DNA from: Chara braunii
Lineage: Eukaryota > Streptophyta > Charophyceae > Charales > Characeae
DNA length: 29,294 nucleotides
NCBI GenBank assembly: GCA_003427395.1
Contig: BFEA01000029.1
Coordinates: forward strand, 712,863-742,156
Direction of reading: 5' to 3'
The notes under the pieces are model-generated. The model did no database searches. It saw nothing but the letters and a program-made list of their open reading frames with translations, and had not been told where the DNA came from. Below are positions 9,649 to 18,394 of this stretch, in pieces; positions within the stretch are counted from its first letter, which is position 1; the number at the start of each line of letters is the position of its first letter. The position numbers were made by a program, and so were the translations under genes.

Positions 9649-10584
9649 TGAGGACAAGTGTCCTCACAAGAAAAAAAAAGAAACAAACTAAAAGAAAAAA
9701 AAAATAAAACTAATCTAACTGATTGCGCCTGGCCATTCTCACGGCATGTTCATGCAGCTGCATGTAAGAGCTCCCTCCTTACTTTTCTCTACCCTCTCCT
9801 TAAAACGGGGAGGGTAGTTGTCAGGTTGGGAGAGGTAAGAACTCCTCCTCCCAATTCCCTTGATTTCCCCACTCTTTTCAATCCCCTCTTGTCTCTCGTG
9901 CATGCGTTGTGAGGAGCGAGATCCAAGATCTCGCGGCCTCAAATATAGGCCCCAAATAGAGTGGGGAGCCATCATGTTCCCACACAGTCGAAAAGGTTGT
10001 TCTTCCAACCTAGAGGCAACAAACTCGTTTGGATCTCCCCTTATCCCAGGGGCAGATTCATTCAATGTGGCTCATCCCATTACACGCACACTCACTTAGG
10101 CCGACTGCCGAGGTTACAACCTCTTGATAAGTTGGTGAAAAGTCCGACGAAACAGTCTGATACAGTCGTGCAGCCCATTCCAACGGGCGCAACACCTGTA
10201 GCAACGCATCTCCCTATGCTCTAGGGGTAGGTTCAATCAGTGGGGATAGCTTGAGGCTAGCCACAAGGTTGGAAGTCTCGCCCGTTCGTTTTCAACAAAC
10301 GGACGCTTCAAGCAACGAGTAGAGGAGGGAAGGGGAACTTAAGAATCTAAAAGAAAATCTAAGAAAAGAAAATAATATAAAAAGAAGATTTAAAAAAGAA
10401 ATAAAACAACAGAAAAAATTAAAACCAACTTACCTAAAGAAAAACGGTTGCCCGTTATTACGGGCGCCTGTAACCATTCATGGGGACTGTAAGTCCCCAT
10501 CACTTCTGAACGTGTCACATGACTACTGTTAGATTTTTTTTTTTTTTTTTTTTAATTACTACCGTTGGCATAAGCCAACGGTTA

Positions 10585-10679
10585 CGGCAGATAGCCCCAC
10601 GCTTCGCTAGTACCTCGCCTGCTTTCTTGCCGATGTGAAGACCCTGGTTCGATTCTGTTCGGGGAATAAAAAAAAAAAA
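10585..10679 (+). ncRNA. Degenerate tRNA-derived retropseudogene with A tail
   Basis: A B box (GGTTCGATTCT, 10646-10656) is followed by TTCGGGG, which can pair with CCCC near 10595 as a remnant acceptor stem. An A tract begins at once (10668-10679). This order is typical of a tRNA-derived SINE or a retroposed tRNA. The D-arm region is degenerate and no clear anticodon can be named. A second B-box-like string (GGCTCGATCCC) occurs at 10847-10857 without a convincing A box. Confidence 0.45.
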
Positions 10680-10732
10680 TGTCATTCCTCGATTTATGTG
10701 TGTCATCCTTGCGCAGGGGTCCTGGTATAGCA

Positions 10733-10788
10733 GCGCGACCGTTTTCGGCCGTGAGATCCGTAGATCTTGAGGCTGAAAATGGTCGCGC
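10733..10788. repeat. 18-bp stem hairpin
   Basis: GCGCGACCGTTTTCGGCC (10733-10750) pairs with GGCTGAAAATGGTCGCGC (10771-10788) along all 18 positions. The only two departures from Watson-Crick pairing are G-T wobbles. The 20-nt loop contains the short palindrome AGATC. Wobbles in both departures fit a structure kept at the RNA level, but a recently decayed palindrome would look similar. Confidence 0.75.
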
Positions 10789-11059
10789 CTCATGCATTCA
10801 AAATGGGCTGCTCCAAAAAGGAGATAGCGTGAGCAGAGTATTGTGCGGCTCGATCCCAGCATCTAGTGGGTAAACGCTAAATGTGGTACGTACTGGGCTA
10901 GCTCCTATCACAGGAGCTATCTCCGCCACCATTCTACTTGAAGGGTTGCGGCCCAGTAGGCTGCCTATTTTCTGGGCGGCAGATGCAGTCTACCTATCCT
11001 TTCCAAAGGCAGGTTGTCCGACCAGCTGGGTTTAATCCAGTAGGTCCGGCAATCCACCC

Positions 11060-11287
11060 CTCTTCATCGTGGTTTGCCTTCGACCCCTGACGTCCGTCTT
11101 TTAAAAAAAAACACGGCAGTCTGGCCTCGTTAGCTCTTCTCATTGTCGCCGTACCCTGACGCGACAATTTGTTTTGTTTTTTTAGTACTGAATCGCGCGG
11201 CTGTTAAGTTTTATCATAACGATATTTATTTTAGTGTTTCCACTGCCTCTTTCTGGTCTTATTTCAACGTAAGAGTGTCCGACTATA
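11060..11287. other. Spacer with no recognised feature
   Basis: I see no gene, tandem repeat or clear stem-loop array here. The stretch holds two short homopolymer runs (A at about 11103, T at about 11174) and separates the hairpin tract from the long repeat. Confidence 0.4.
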
Positions 11288-11590
11288 TTGCCTACTTATG
11301 TCGTTATGTCTGTGGCAGATAGACGGTTACATAAATTATTTTTTTTTCCATCTCGTATGAGTCGGAATACAGTTCAACAGCGTTTTCATTTCATCAGACC
11401 AAATCTTTTCAAAACAAAACTTACTTCAGAATTCAGACATCGTCCGACATTGAAAATACAGGGTAGATACCCTTGTCAGGGTTTCTGTCCCGACACCGCC
11501 AGCCGTCATCCTCTCGTAACCAGGATTAAACTTAGATTAAGAAGGGCAGAAAGAGGGGTTTCAGACTCGAGAGATATAGGAGGGGGATAG
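11288..11590 (+). pseudogene. Short ORF related to the 16067-16387 ORF
   Basis: A 100-codon ORF of unknown function. Its middle (IRPNLF ... GRYPCQGFCPDTA) resembles FKPNLF ... GGYPYKGIRTDN in the ORF at 16067-16387. The DNA is also alike around GATACCCTT and AGGGT (11470-11490 against 16275-16292). Downstream the histidines seen in the other ORF are not in the same places, so this copy looks decayed or shifted in frame. A third related DNA copy lies on the minus strand at about 1550-1640. It may be a broken exon or only a conserved piece of a non-coding repeat. Confidence 0.3.
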
Positions 11591-13560
11591 CTCCTCTCAG
11601 GAGAGGGCCTTGTAATCTCGATCACCTAAGGGCCCCGCAATGGTGGCCAAAGATCGTAGTAACTTTGCCAACTTAAATCAAACCGTCGGTTGTTGACCTG
11701 TCCACGACTCTCCAAATCGTAGCAACTTGAATACCCCCCCCCACTTTCAAAGAACTCAACCACCTCGCAAAACTCAGGACCCGAAATATATTGGCCACAG
11801 CTTAGGGTACCGCTATGAACCCAAAAGCAGAGTTTCCTTCCACGTTGTAATGAAAACAGCAAGGTGGTCCAACAGACTCCAACCAACTAGGCAGTAGACA
11901 GAGTGCACGCAACTGGCCGTGCAGTCCTCCCCACGTCCCGGTAACTACCTAGTCTGCGGTCAGGCTCACGCTATTTCGGCTAGCAGAATGAGCCATGCAT
12001 TAGTATATAAATAATCTTTTACCCTTGTGGCTCGCCCTTAGCTCCAATTCTCCGACAGGATGAACGACGTATGACTAGCAGGTGAGCTACAACGTTGAGG
12101 CCGGCCTGCAGCTGCCTCGCTGGACAGCACATCGGTCAACAATCAAACCTACACCCTATACTTGGCCTGCTGCTGCTTTATTCAGCCGCGAGCAACAGTG
12201 ATGGTTAATAGGTGGGATTGCAGCTTCGCAACACAACCCCAATTACTCCGTATACCAGGATGGGCAGCACGCTGGCCAGTATGCAGTCTCACTACTTTGT
12301 TCCGATGGGTTGTGCCCCGCCTTACCTGTAGGTAGGCACGCAAGCTTGTGGCTCACCTCCCACTCCGTGATGCACTCGACCGATCTTCACGTCACAGTCT
12401 CGGTCACAGCAGACCCGACAACTCTTAGTGGCACAAGCGAAGTAGCTACGACGAAACAACCGAGCAACTGAGGTTTGAGCTGATGATGGGACTGAAGGTG
12501 GGAGGTCCGTAGGCACAACACACCATCCTGCAGGTAAGCCTTCAGTCGCACTGTTGGCTTCCCGCTACTACCTTGATAGAATGCACAAACCCAGATGAAT
12601 CTTCCGATGGTACGTGGCCGTATGCAATACGTGGCAAGCGCTCCAACTCCGTCGTCACTTTACTTTTGTCATCAGGATGGGCATCACAATGACCCTCAGG
12701 TAAGTCACGATCATCTTTGCGTTTGGCCTCCTGATTCTTCCATCGATTGTACGAGCAACGCGTCCACCAGCAGGTAAATTCCCAAGTCTGCGGCTGCCTC
12801 ACACTAGTTCCCTCGCAGAAAGAGCAAAACCGAATGAATGTTCCACTTGAATATGGTCGGGTGCATATGCGCAGATAGATAGAGAGGCAGCACTTCCATC
12901 ATTAGGACTCGGAGCAACGCACCGGCCAGGTAAGCCTCCAACATCGTGGCTGTCTCACGCTTCTTCCATCAATAGGATGGACAAAAACAAATGAATCCTC
13001 CTCTAGAACGTTGACAGATTCACGGCCACATACGGAGTAGCCCCTAACACCTTCTCCGACAAAAATACTAATTTACTAACTAAACCAACCCCGCCATCCT
13101 GTTCGCAGCACCAAGAAAAATCCTTCCTCACAACTTTCCTTGCTTGATCCCTATCTACTTCGAGTGAGGTAAGCGATTCCTGCCCCCGCCATACCCACAT
13201 TTCTCGACATCCCTGCGCAATATTTCTTCCAACTAACTCTAAACCTACTAATTTAGCATCAAAACTAGCATTACCGTCGCGTTCGCCTTAGCCCAAAACC
13301 TCGGATTCGACTCTTAATTTGCTGAAATCCGTTTAAAAATCGAGGCGCTATACATTTTTTGCCCCCGTCATCTCTCCTCCTTGCATGGTTATCCTCATCA
13401 TCGTTTATAAACTTACTTGGCCCGACACACGTCCAAATCCATTCCACTTTTGTTGTTACCCCCGCTGCTCCTCCTTCCTGTTGCATTCCCCCGCGCTATC
13501 TCTTCCTTTTTTAACCCTCCTCTTAGCTAGCGCACTCCCATACTTTTACAGCTCCTCGTA
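11410..13560 (+). repeat. Diverged long repeat, right copy
   Basis: This is the plus-strand partner of 1-1700, colinear over at least 2 kb with many indels. It starts near the C2H2-like remnant, passes GGCCCTCTCCTGAGAGG (about 11595), the GACCGATGTGCTG-type segment (near 12130, opposite strand) and TAACTCTAAACCTACTAA (about 13232). Short ORFs in it differ between the copies, so no protein is supported. The homology shows that this is a dispersed family rather than unique sequence. Confidence 0.65.
12050..12990 (+). repeat. Degenerate tandem modules carrying CAG|GTAAG motifs
   Basis: Similar blocks recur: an AGGATG-type segment followed by CAGGTAAG or CAGGTGAG, then CTGGCT/TGGCTGCCTCAC and CTTCCAT. 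CAGGT-type junctions lie near 12080, 12531, 12692, 12769 and 12924. The last four are about 160, 79 and 157 bp apart, suggesting an ancestral unit of about 80 bp. CAG|GTAAG is the consensus 5' splice site, so the blocks could be decayed exon-intron units or simply a satellite-like repeat. No continuous reading frame runs through them. Confidence 0.5.
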
Positions 13561-14700
13561 ATTAGCGCACTCCTATAGCGACTGCTCCCGCCGCTAACAA
13601 TCAGATTAGCCTGCTCGACCGCCAAACTTCCGAGAGTTCGGAAGGAAGCGGCTACTAGGTTATTCAACTAGTCTCTTGTCCCGTATACCAGTCCGATGAC
13701 CGGTCAACCAAGTACCGTCGCAACTTCTATCTCTGTACTTAAGTCTCACTCTGCCTAAGCAAATTACGCCTGGATCCGGTTCCTTTTGGTGACCCGGTTC
13801 AAACAAAGGGTATCATGCCGTGGGCGAATCACCTTCTCGCACGAGTCATGCAAGCCTTCCATGTATCTTTCCAATTTTAACAGGTGTCTCAAAGGACTCT
13901 GGGGGGCAAACCCACTTAGCACTACAGAGTGGTTTAAGTGGCCCTCATCAGGCCAGCCTACACACGGCTTCTCATAGCGGTCCCGGGGTCGAGGGTGCGG
14001 CTTTGCTGCAAGTCTGTTGCATGGGCAGTCGTGGAACAGCCTAAGCCGCCCCGCCAGTACTACAGCGGTTCCCCACCCGCGCCCCTTATGACCATTGCTC
14101 AGGCATAACTCACTACCCTGCAGGGTTTAAAGCGCTCACAACAAACGGTAAGTTGAAGGGTCGCGCTCACACAACGACCCCGCCATCCAGGTTTCCTTTG
14201 CCTTATGAGGTTAAATCATTTGTTGGCTCGCATGAACGTCAACCACCACCGATCTGCTTTTCGAGACGGTCGTGGGTGAGAAATCTCGCTTGCATCCTGA
14301 ATATGCAGGGACCTGCCGGTCAAACATAGGAGGTACGCGCTCAATGTCCTCGACCACCGTGATAGCCTTTAAATCCTGCACCACGGCGAAGTCAAGGAAC
14401 GACAGAGCATAGTAATAAATTAATAATACTACAATAAACAATAAATAAAAATGAATTTAGAAACTTTCAACCGTTCAAAGACTATGGACTAGGAAAAGGA
14501 ACTGCTAGTACCGTTCTGACACTTTTGTGAACAAAACCAAGGGGGATAGCCGCACCGGGTCCTCAACCCCTCGGTCCCTTCACGTTACTCTAATATTCCC
14601 GCGTTGTCGCCCCTCGATCTTGATCCCTAAATCTCCCTTTTGGAAGTTCGATGTCGTTACCAATAGTGTTAGGCCAAAGCCTAAGCTTATCACCAGTGGT
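13500..14700. other. No recognisable gene; scattered small repeats and hairpins
   Basis: I see no protein or RNA gene. Present are a near-direct repeat TAGCGCACTCCCATA/TAGCGCACTCCTATA (about 13528 and 13562), a hairpin CTTCCGA/TCGGAAG (13627-13644) and ACTAG/CTAGT nearby. ORFs here are short and not recognisable. Confidence 0.5.
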
Positions 14701-14703
14701 AAA

Positions 14704-14712
14704 CTATATAAG
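14704..14712 (+). promoter_or_regulatory. TATA-box-like sequence
   Basis: CTATATAAG matches the plant TATA consensus well and is followed by GC-rich sequence leading into the assembly gap. No transcript start or gene can be tied to it, so it may be chance. Confidence 0.25.
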
Positions 14713-14740
14713 CGGGTACCTACCACCAGCGTTGTCACAC

Positions 14741-14790
14741 GGGGATCCCTGGGCCTATGCCGAGCTAGGGGTTTCACCCCCGGATCCCCG
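14741..14790. repeat. GC-rich palindrome beside the gap
   Basis: GGGGATCC near 14741 pairs with GGATCCCC near 14781. Further CCCC/GGGG pairing is possible inside. Such sequence is hard to read and may explain the gap that follows. Confidence 0.55.
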
Positions 14791-14811
14791 CCGCGGGCCT
14801 ACCCGACCCCC

Positions 14812-15780
14812 NNNNNNNNNNNNNNNNNNNNNNNNNNNNNNNNNNNNNNNNNNNNNNNNNNNNNNNNNNNNNNNNNNNNNNNNNNNNNNNNNNNNNNNNN
14901 NNNNNNNNNNNNNNNNNNNNNNNNNNNNNNNNNNNNNNNNNNNNNNNNNNNNNNNNNNNNNNNNNNNNNNNNNNNNNNNNNNNNNNNNNNNNNNNNNNNN
15001 NNNNNNNNNNNNNNNNNNNNNNNNNNNNNNNNNNNNNNNNNNNNNNNNNNNNNNNNNNNNNNNNNNNNNNNNNNNNNNNNNNNNNNNNNNNNNNNNNNNN
15101 NNNNNNNNNNNNNNNNNNNNNNNNNNNNNNNNNNNNNNNNNNNNNNNNNNNNNNNNNNNNNNNNNNNNNNNNNNNNNNNNNNNNNNNNNNNNNNNNNNNN
15201 NNNNNNNNNNNNNNNNNNNNNNNNNNNNNNNNNNNNNNNNNNNNNNNNNNNNNNNNNNNNNNNNNNNNNNNNNNNNNNNNNNNNNNNNNNNNNNNNNNNN
15301 NNNNNNNNNNNNNNNNNNNNNNNNNNNNNNNNNNNNNNNNNNNNNNNNNNNNNNNNNNNNNNNNNNNNNNNNNNNNNNNNNNNNNNNNNNNNNNNNNNNN
15401 NNNNNNNNNNNNNNNNNNNNNNNNNNNNNNNNNNNNNNNNNNNNNNNNNNNNNNNNNNNNNNNNNNNNNNNNNNNNNNNNNNNNNNNNNNNNNNNNNNNN
15501 NNNNNNNNNNNNNNNNNNNNNNNNNNNNNNNNNNNNNNNNNNNNNNNNNNNNNNNNNNNNNNNNNNNNNNNNNNNNNNNNNNNNNNNNNNNNNNNNNNNN
15601 NNNNNNNNNNNNNNNNNNNNNNNNNNNNNNNNNNNNNNNNNNNNNNNNNNNNNNNNNNNNNNNNNNNNNNNNNNNNNNNNNNNNNNNNNNNNNNNNNNNN
15701 NNNNNNNNNNNNNNNNNNNNNNNNNNNNNNNNNNNNNNNNNNNNNNNNNNNNNNNNNNNNNNNNNNNNNNNNNNNNNNNN
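14812..15780. other. Assembly gap (969 Ns)
   Basis: An unbroken run of N. Any reading frame drawn across it is meaningless. Both edges are C/G-rich: the left edge ends in ACCCGACCCCC, and the right edge (15781-15860) has repeated GGACCCCC-type units. Confidence 1.
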
Positions 15781-15860
15781 GCCGGGGTTGGGGGAACCCA
15801 CCCCCAGACCCCCGGACCCCCGGACCCCGGTCGGGGCCACGGGACCGGGGCTCGACAACC
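15781..15860. repeat. C-rich low-complexity repeat
   Basis: Repeats of the type CCCCCGGACCCCCGGACCCC directly follow the gap. The tract is strongly strand-biased (C-rich on plus) and probably continues inside the gap. Confidence 0.7.
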
Positions 15861-16066
15861 TTGCCTGCCACACGTGTGGGCCAGCCGAAGGCTTCCCGGC
15901 CACTTCGTTGGCCTGCCGGCTAACCTCACAGCCATCACACCCCGCCCTTACAACGTGGACGCCCGTCCCTCGCACGTGCGCACAAGTCACAGAGAAGCGC
16001 ACCAATCAATGGCAGAATCTTTTTAATCCTAGTTTAATCTGAAGAATAAAAACCCGGTCGGCAACT

Positions 16067-16387
16067 ATGTCGTCCTCACAATCATCAACCAAAGAAGAGA
16101 TCACCTGTGCCTTAAGTCAGCGGCCCCACACACTTTCTACTCAAAACAAACATCCAGCCGACGTACCCACAAACAAACATCCAGCCGACGTACCCACAAA
16201 CACAGTCGCGCCTCGCGTGATATACTTAGACTTTAAACCAAACTTATTTTCTGTCACTTGCAAAAAACGGGGCGGATACCCTTATAAGGGTATTCGCACC
16301 GACAACTTACCATACCATATTAAGCGACATCCCCGTCACACCTCAGAATCAAAAAGCTATCAATTCATCCATAATCCAAAATGCTGA
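16067..16387 (+). CDS. Hypothetical protein with possible C2H2-like finger
   Basis: A 106-codon ORF of unknown function. The N-terminal part has an exact 9-residue tandem repeat (NKHPADVPT), encoded by a 27-bp duplication. Residues about 53-90 read FKPNLFSVTCKKRGG, then YPYKGIRTDNLPYHIKRH. A Cys upstream, a Leu three residues before a His and H-x3-H recall a C2H2 finger, but the second Cys is not visible, so this is a weak match. Related sequence at 11288-11590 suggests a repeated family. There is no splice-site or promoter evidence for expression. It could be an exon of a larger decayed gene or part of a repeat. Confidence 0.3.
   Translation: MSSSQSSTKEEITCALSQRPHTLSTQNKHPADVPTNKHPADVPTNTVAPRVIYLDFKPNLFSVTCKKRGGYPYKGIRTDNLPYHIKRHPRHTSESKSYQFIHNPKC
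16151..16204 (+). repeat. Two copies of a 27-bp tandem repeat
   Basis: CATCCAGCCGACGTACCCAC followed by AAACAAA is repeated with a period of exactly 27 bp and no difference that I can see. The period keeps the reading frame of the ORF that contains it. Confidence 0.9.
16272..16297. repeat. 26-bp near-perfect palindrome
   Basis: The arms GCGGATACCCTTA and TAAGGGTATTCGC are complementary at all 13 positions if one G-T is allowed. It lies inside the C2H2-like segment, and a weaker form occurs in the related copy near 11470. Confidence 0.8.
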
Positions 16388-18390
16388 CGAGAAAAGGAAC
16401 CAATCCAATAAGCCGATAGACTCCGATTTGAGGCCTCCATCAATCCATGCCAACTCAAGTATATGATGTTATGATTCTTACCGGGGTCCCCATGGCCCTG
16501 ACACCCGGACACCGGTGTACTAGGCATACGGATTACAGCATAAGTTTCAACGACCCTCTCAACTGTCCTCTCCTCATTGTCCTAGACAAACTTCGGCTTC
16601 TCGTTAAGTGTCTCATTTAGTCGCTAACCTACAAGTAGGGCCATAACTAGGGACGTGGGCCCTAACCGAGACCTTCGAAGACATTCTTGCCTCCCTCCAA
16701 ACAATTATCACAATCTAGTGTATATATATATACATAATATTATCGCAAACTCTTCGTTCAGTCTAGTACAGGAAGGTCAGGTCTCCATCTTGGCCCACCA
16801 TAGTATGGGCAATCAAGCCAGATTTAAGACCCACCTCGTTGTTATTTTAGCGGTTGTGCCCTCTCAGGTTGCGCTACGATAGGTTTTTCTCATGATAAGC
16901 ATTCAATCAGGACTCCAAAAGACTCAATTGACTCGATTTATCCATTCGACATTCCGCATGAGTAAGACCTTCCTAGGCGGCCACACCGTTTAAGTTCTTA
17001 CTTGGTAAGACGTGAGCCCATTGTTCAGGTTACCCTGATCAACAACCAATACTAGGGTTTGTGTCTTAGTGATGCTAAACTTTACCGTTAGTTTGATATT
17101 TTCGTAAATGTCTTAAGATTAGCATAAGTGATTGGACAGTGTGTCGTAACAGTACAGACCTATTGCGGGACTACGCAGAAAGTTTGTGACACATAAAACG
17201 CATGTATCAGGCCTCTGTGGGACAACACAAGGAACATGGCATCCTCTCCACATTCACAATACAGAATCACCGCCAGATTCACAAGGTTGTGGCCTTTTAA
17301 CTTTATCAGAATAAGAAGACCACACATCTTAATGACATCTCACAAATAAATCACTTTTGCGACCTCCAAAATTTCATCAATGGCCAAACAAAAACTTGGT
17401 CTTTCTCGTCAGATTTTATCTTTCAAATCAACTTTCCATGTCATTAAATTTTTTAACCGCCTTCCATCTGAAGGAGGTCCCACTCATTAGGTCTCTCAAC
17501 CATCCCTCTCTTTCTAGGATCAGTTTCCACACGACCTTTTTAAAACATCATCCTTTTGAAGATGAACCTCCAAACTAACAAACGACAACCTTTCCAACTT
17601 GAAGGCATCTCAATCATAAATATTCAAACAAAGAGACCAATTTTTGGGTCCTCGTCACAACTCCACAATAAACATTGGGCATGGCAAGCGATCGAGTCTC
17701 GAAGACTCATAAGCCCATTAGGATTCTCACAACCTTCATAAAACCAGACTGCAGTTCCTTCCCTTATACCCGGTCCTATTATCTGCCGACGGGCAGACCG
17801 CACAAGTATACTGAAGAGTAGACAGTTGACATACATTCATATTCACAAGATACAAAACACATGAAATGTTTCTCATACATCTTCCACACAAAACTTTCAT
17901 TTATCAGGATAAAACCACACATCTGAGAGTGATTATGATCGTCGTGTACAAGAAAATAGTGTCAGACAGAACCTCAACTCAAAATACCCTCAGGGATGAG
18001 ATATCTCACAAAAAACACAAATAATGGTCCAAACCTGTAATTTTAATCAGATTGAGCAAAATCACTCCTCATATAGTACAAAGGTAAACACAGCATAAAA
18101 AATGCAAAAAAAAATCAGAGTTGATCTTGACTCTTCGGAGTCGGAAGAAAAATAGTCTCACTATACATATGTTATATCACTGAAAACCCAAACCTCAAAA
18201 TACTAGTGAAATACTCAATGATAATCATATGCTGTGAATTTTTATATGTACAGTCAGATAGCGTAGATAACAAAAATCTGAAAACAAAAACAAAGCAAAA
18301 GAACGAAAAAATTCTTAATGCTGAAATGCACACTATCACTCAAACTAAGAAAATAAAAATAACTACACAATCATATAGGCGAACCAGTCC
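16388..18390. other. AT-rich stretch without recognisable genes
   Basis: About 2 kb with no protein, RNA gene or LTR that I can identify. It contains a short TA microsatellite palindrome (TGTATATATATATACA, about 16720-16735). If the gypsy element upstream on the minus strand were complete, its 3' LTR would be expected here, but I find no match to the LTR landmarks. Confidence 0.5.
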
Positions 18391-18394
18391 CTAC

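Larger units (their letters stand above)
9649..10977. repeat. Tract dense in near-perfect short hairpins
   Basis: At least a dozen short inverted repeats follow one another: TGAGGACA/TGTCCTCA at 9649-9666; GCGAGATC/GATCTCGC at 9916-9934; GGCCT/AGGCC at 9935-9951; GTGGGGA/TTCCCAC at 9961-9983 (one G-T); AGGTTG/CAACCT at 9994-10011; ATCT-CCCC/GGGG-AGAT at 10033-10057; GAGGTT/AACCTC at 10110-10123; GCCCG/CGGGC at 10450-10465; ATGGGGACT/AGTCCCCAT at 10480-10500; ACCGTTGGC/GCCAACGGT at 10561-10582; an 18-bp stem at 10733-10788; TAGCTCCT/AGGAGCTA at 10899-10919; and GCCCAG/CTGGGC at 10951-10977. Loops are mostly 2-12 nt, much longer (20 nt) in the 10733 hairpin, and not conserved. A purine/A-rich gap lies at 10320-10440. 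No protein is recognisable. Confidence 0.65.

Noticed and set aside
13003-13486. Minus-strand ORFs of 65 and 71 codons
   Set aside because: They lie in the non-coding repeat and the frames are not kept in the other copy (1-250).
14527-16042. Very long open frames on both strands across 14527-16042
   Set aside because: They run through 969 Ns; the known parts at either end are short and unrelated to any protein I know.
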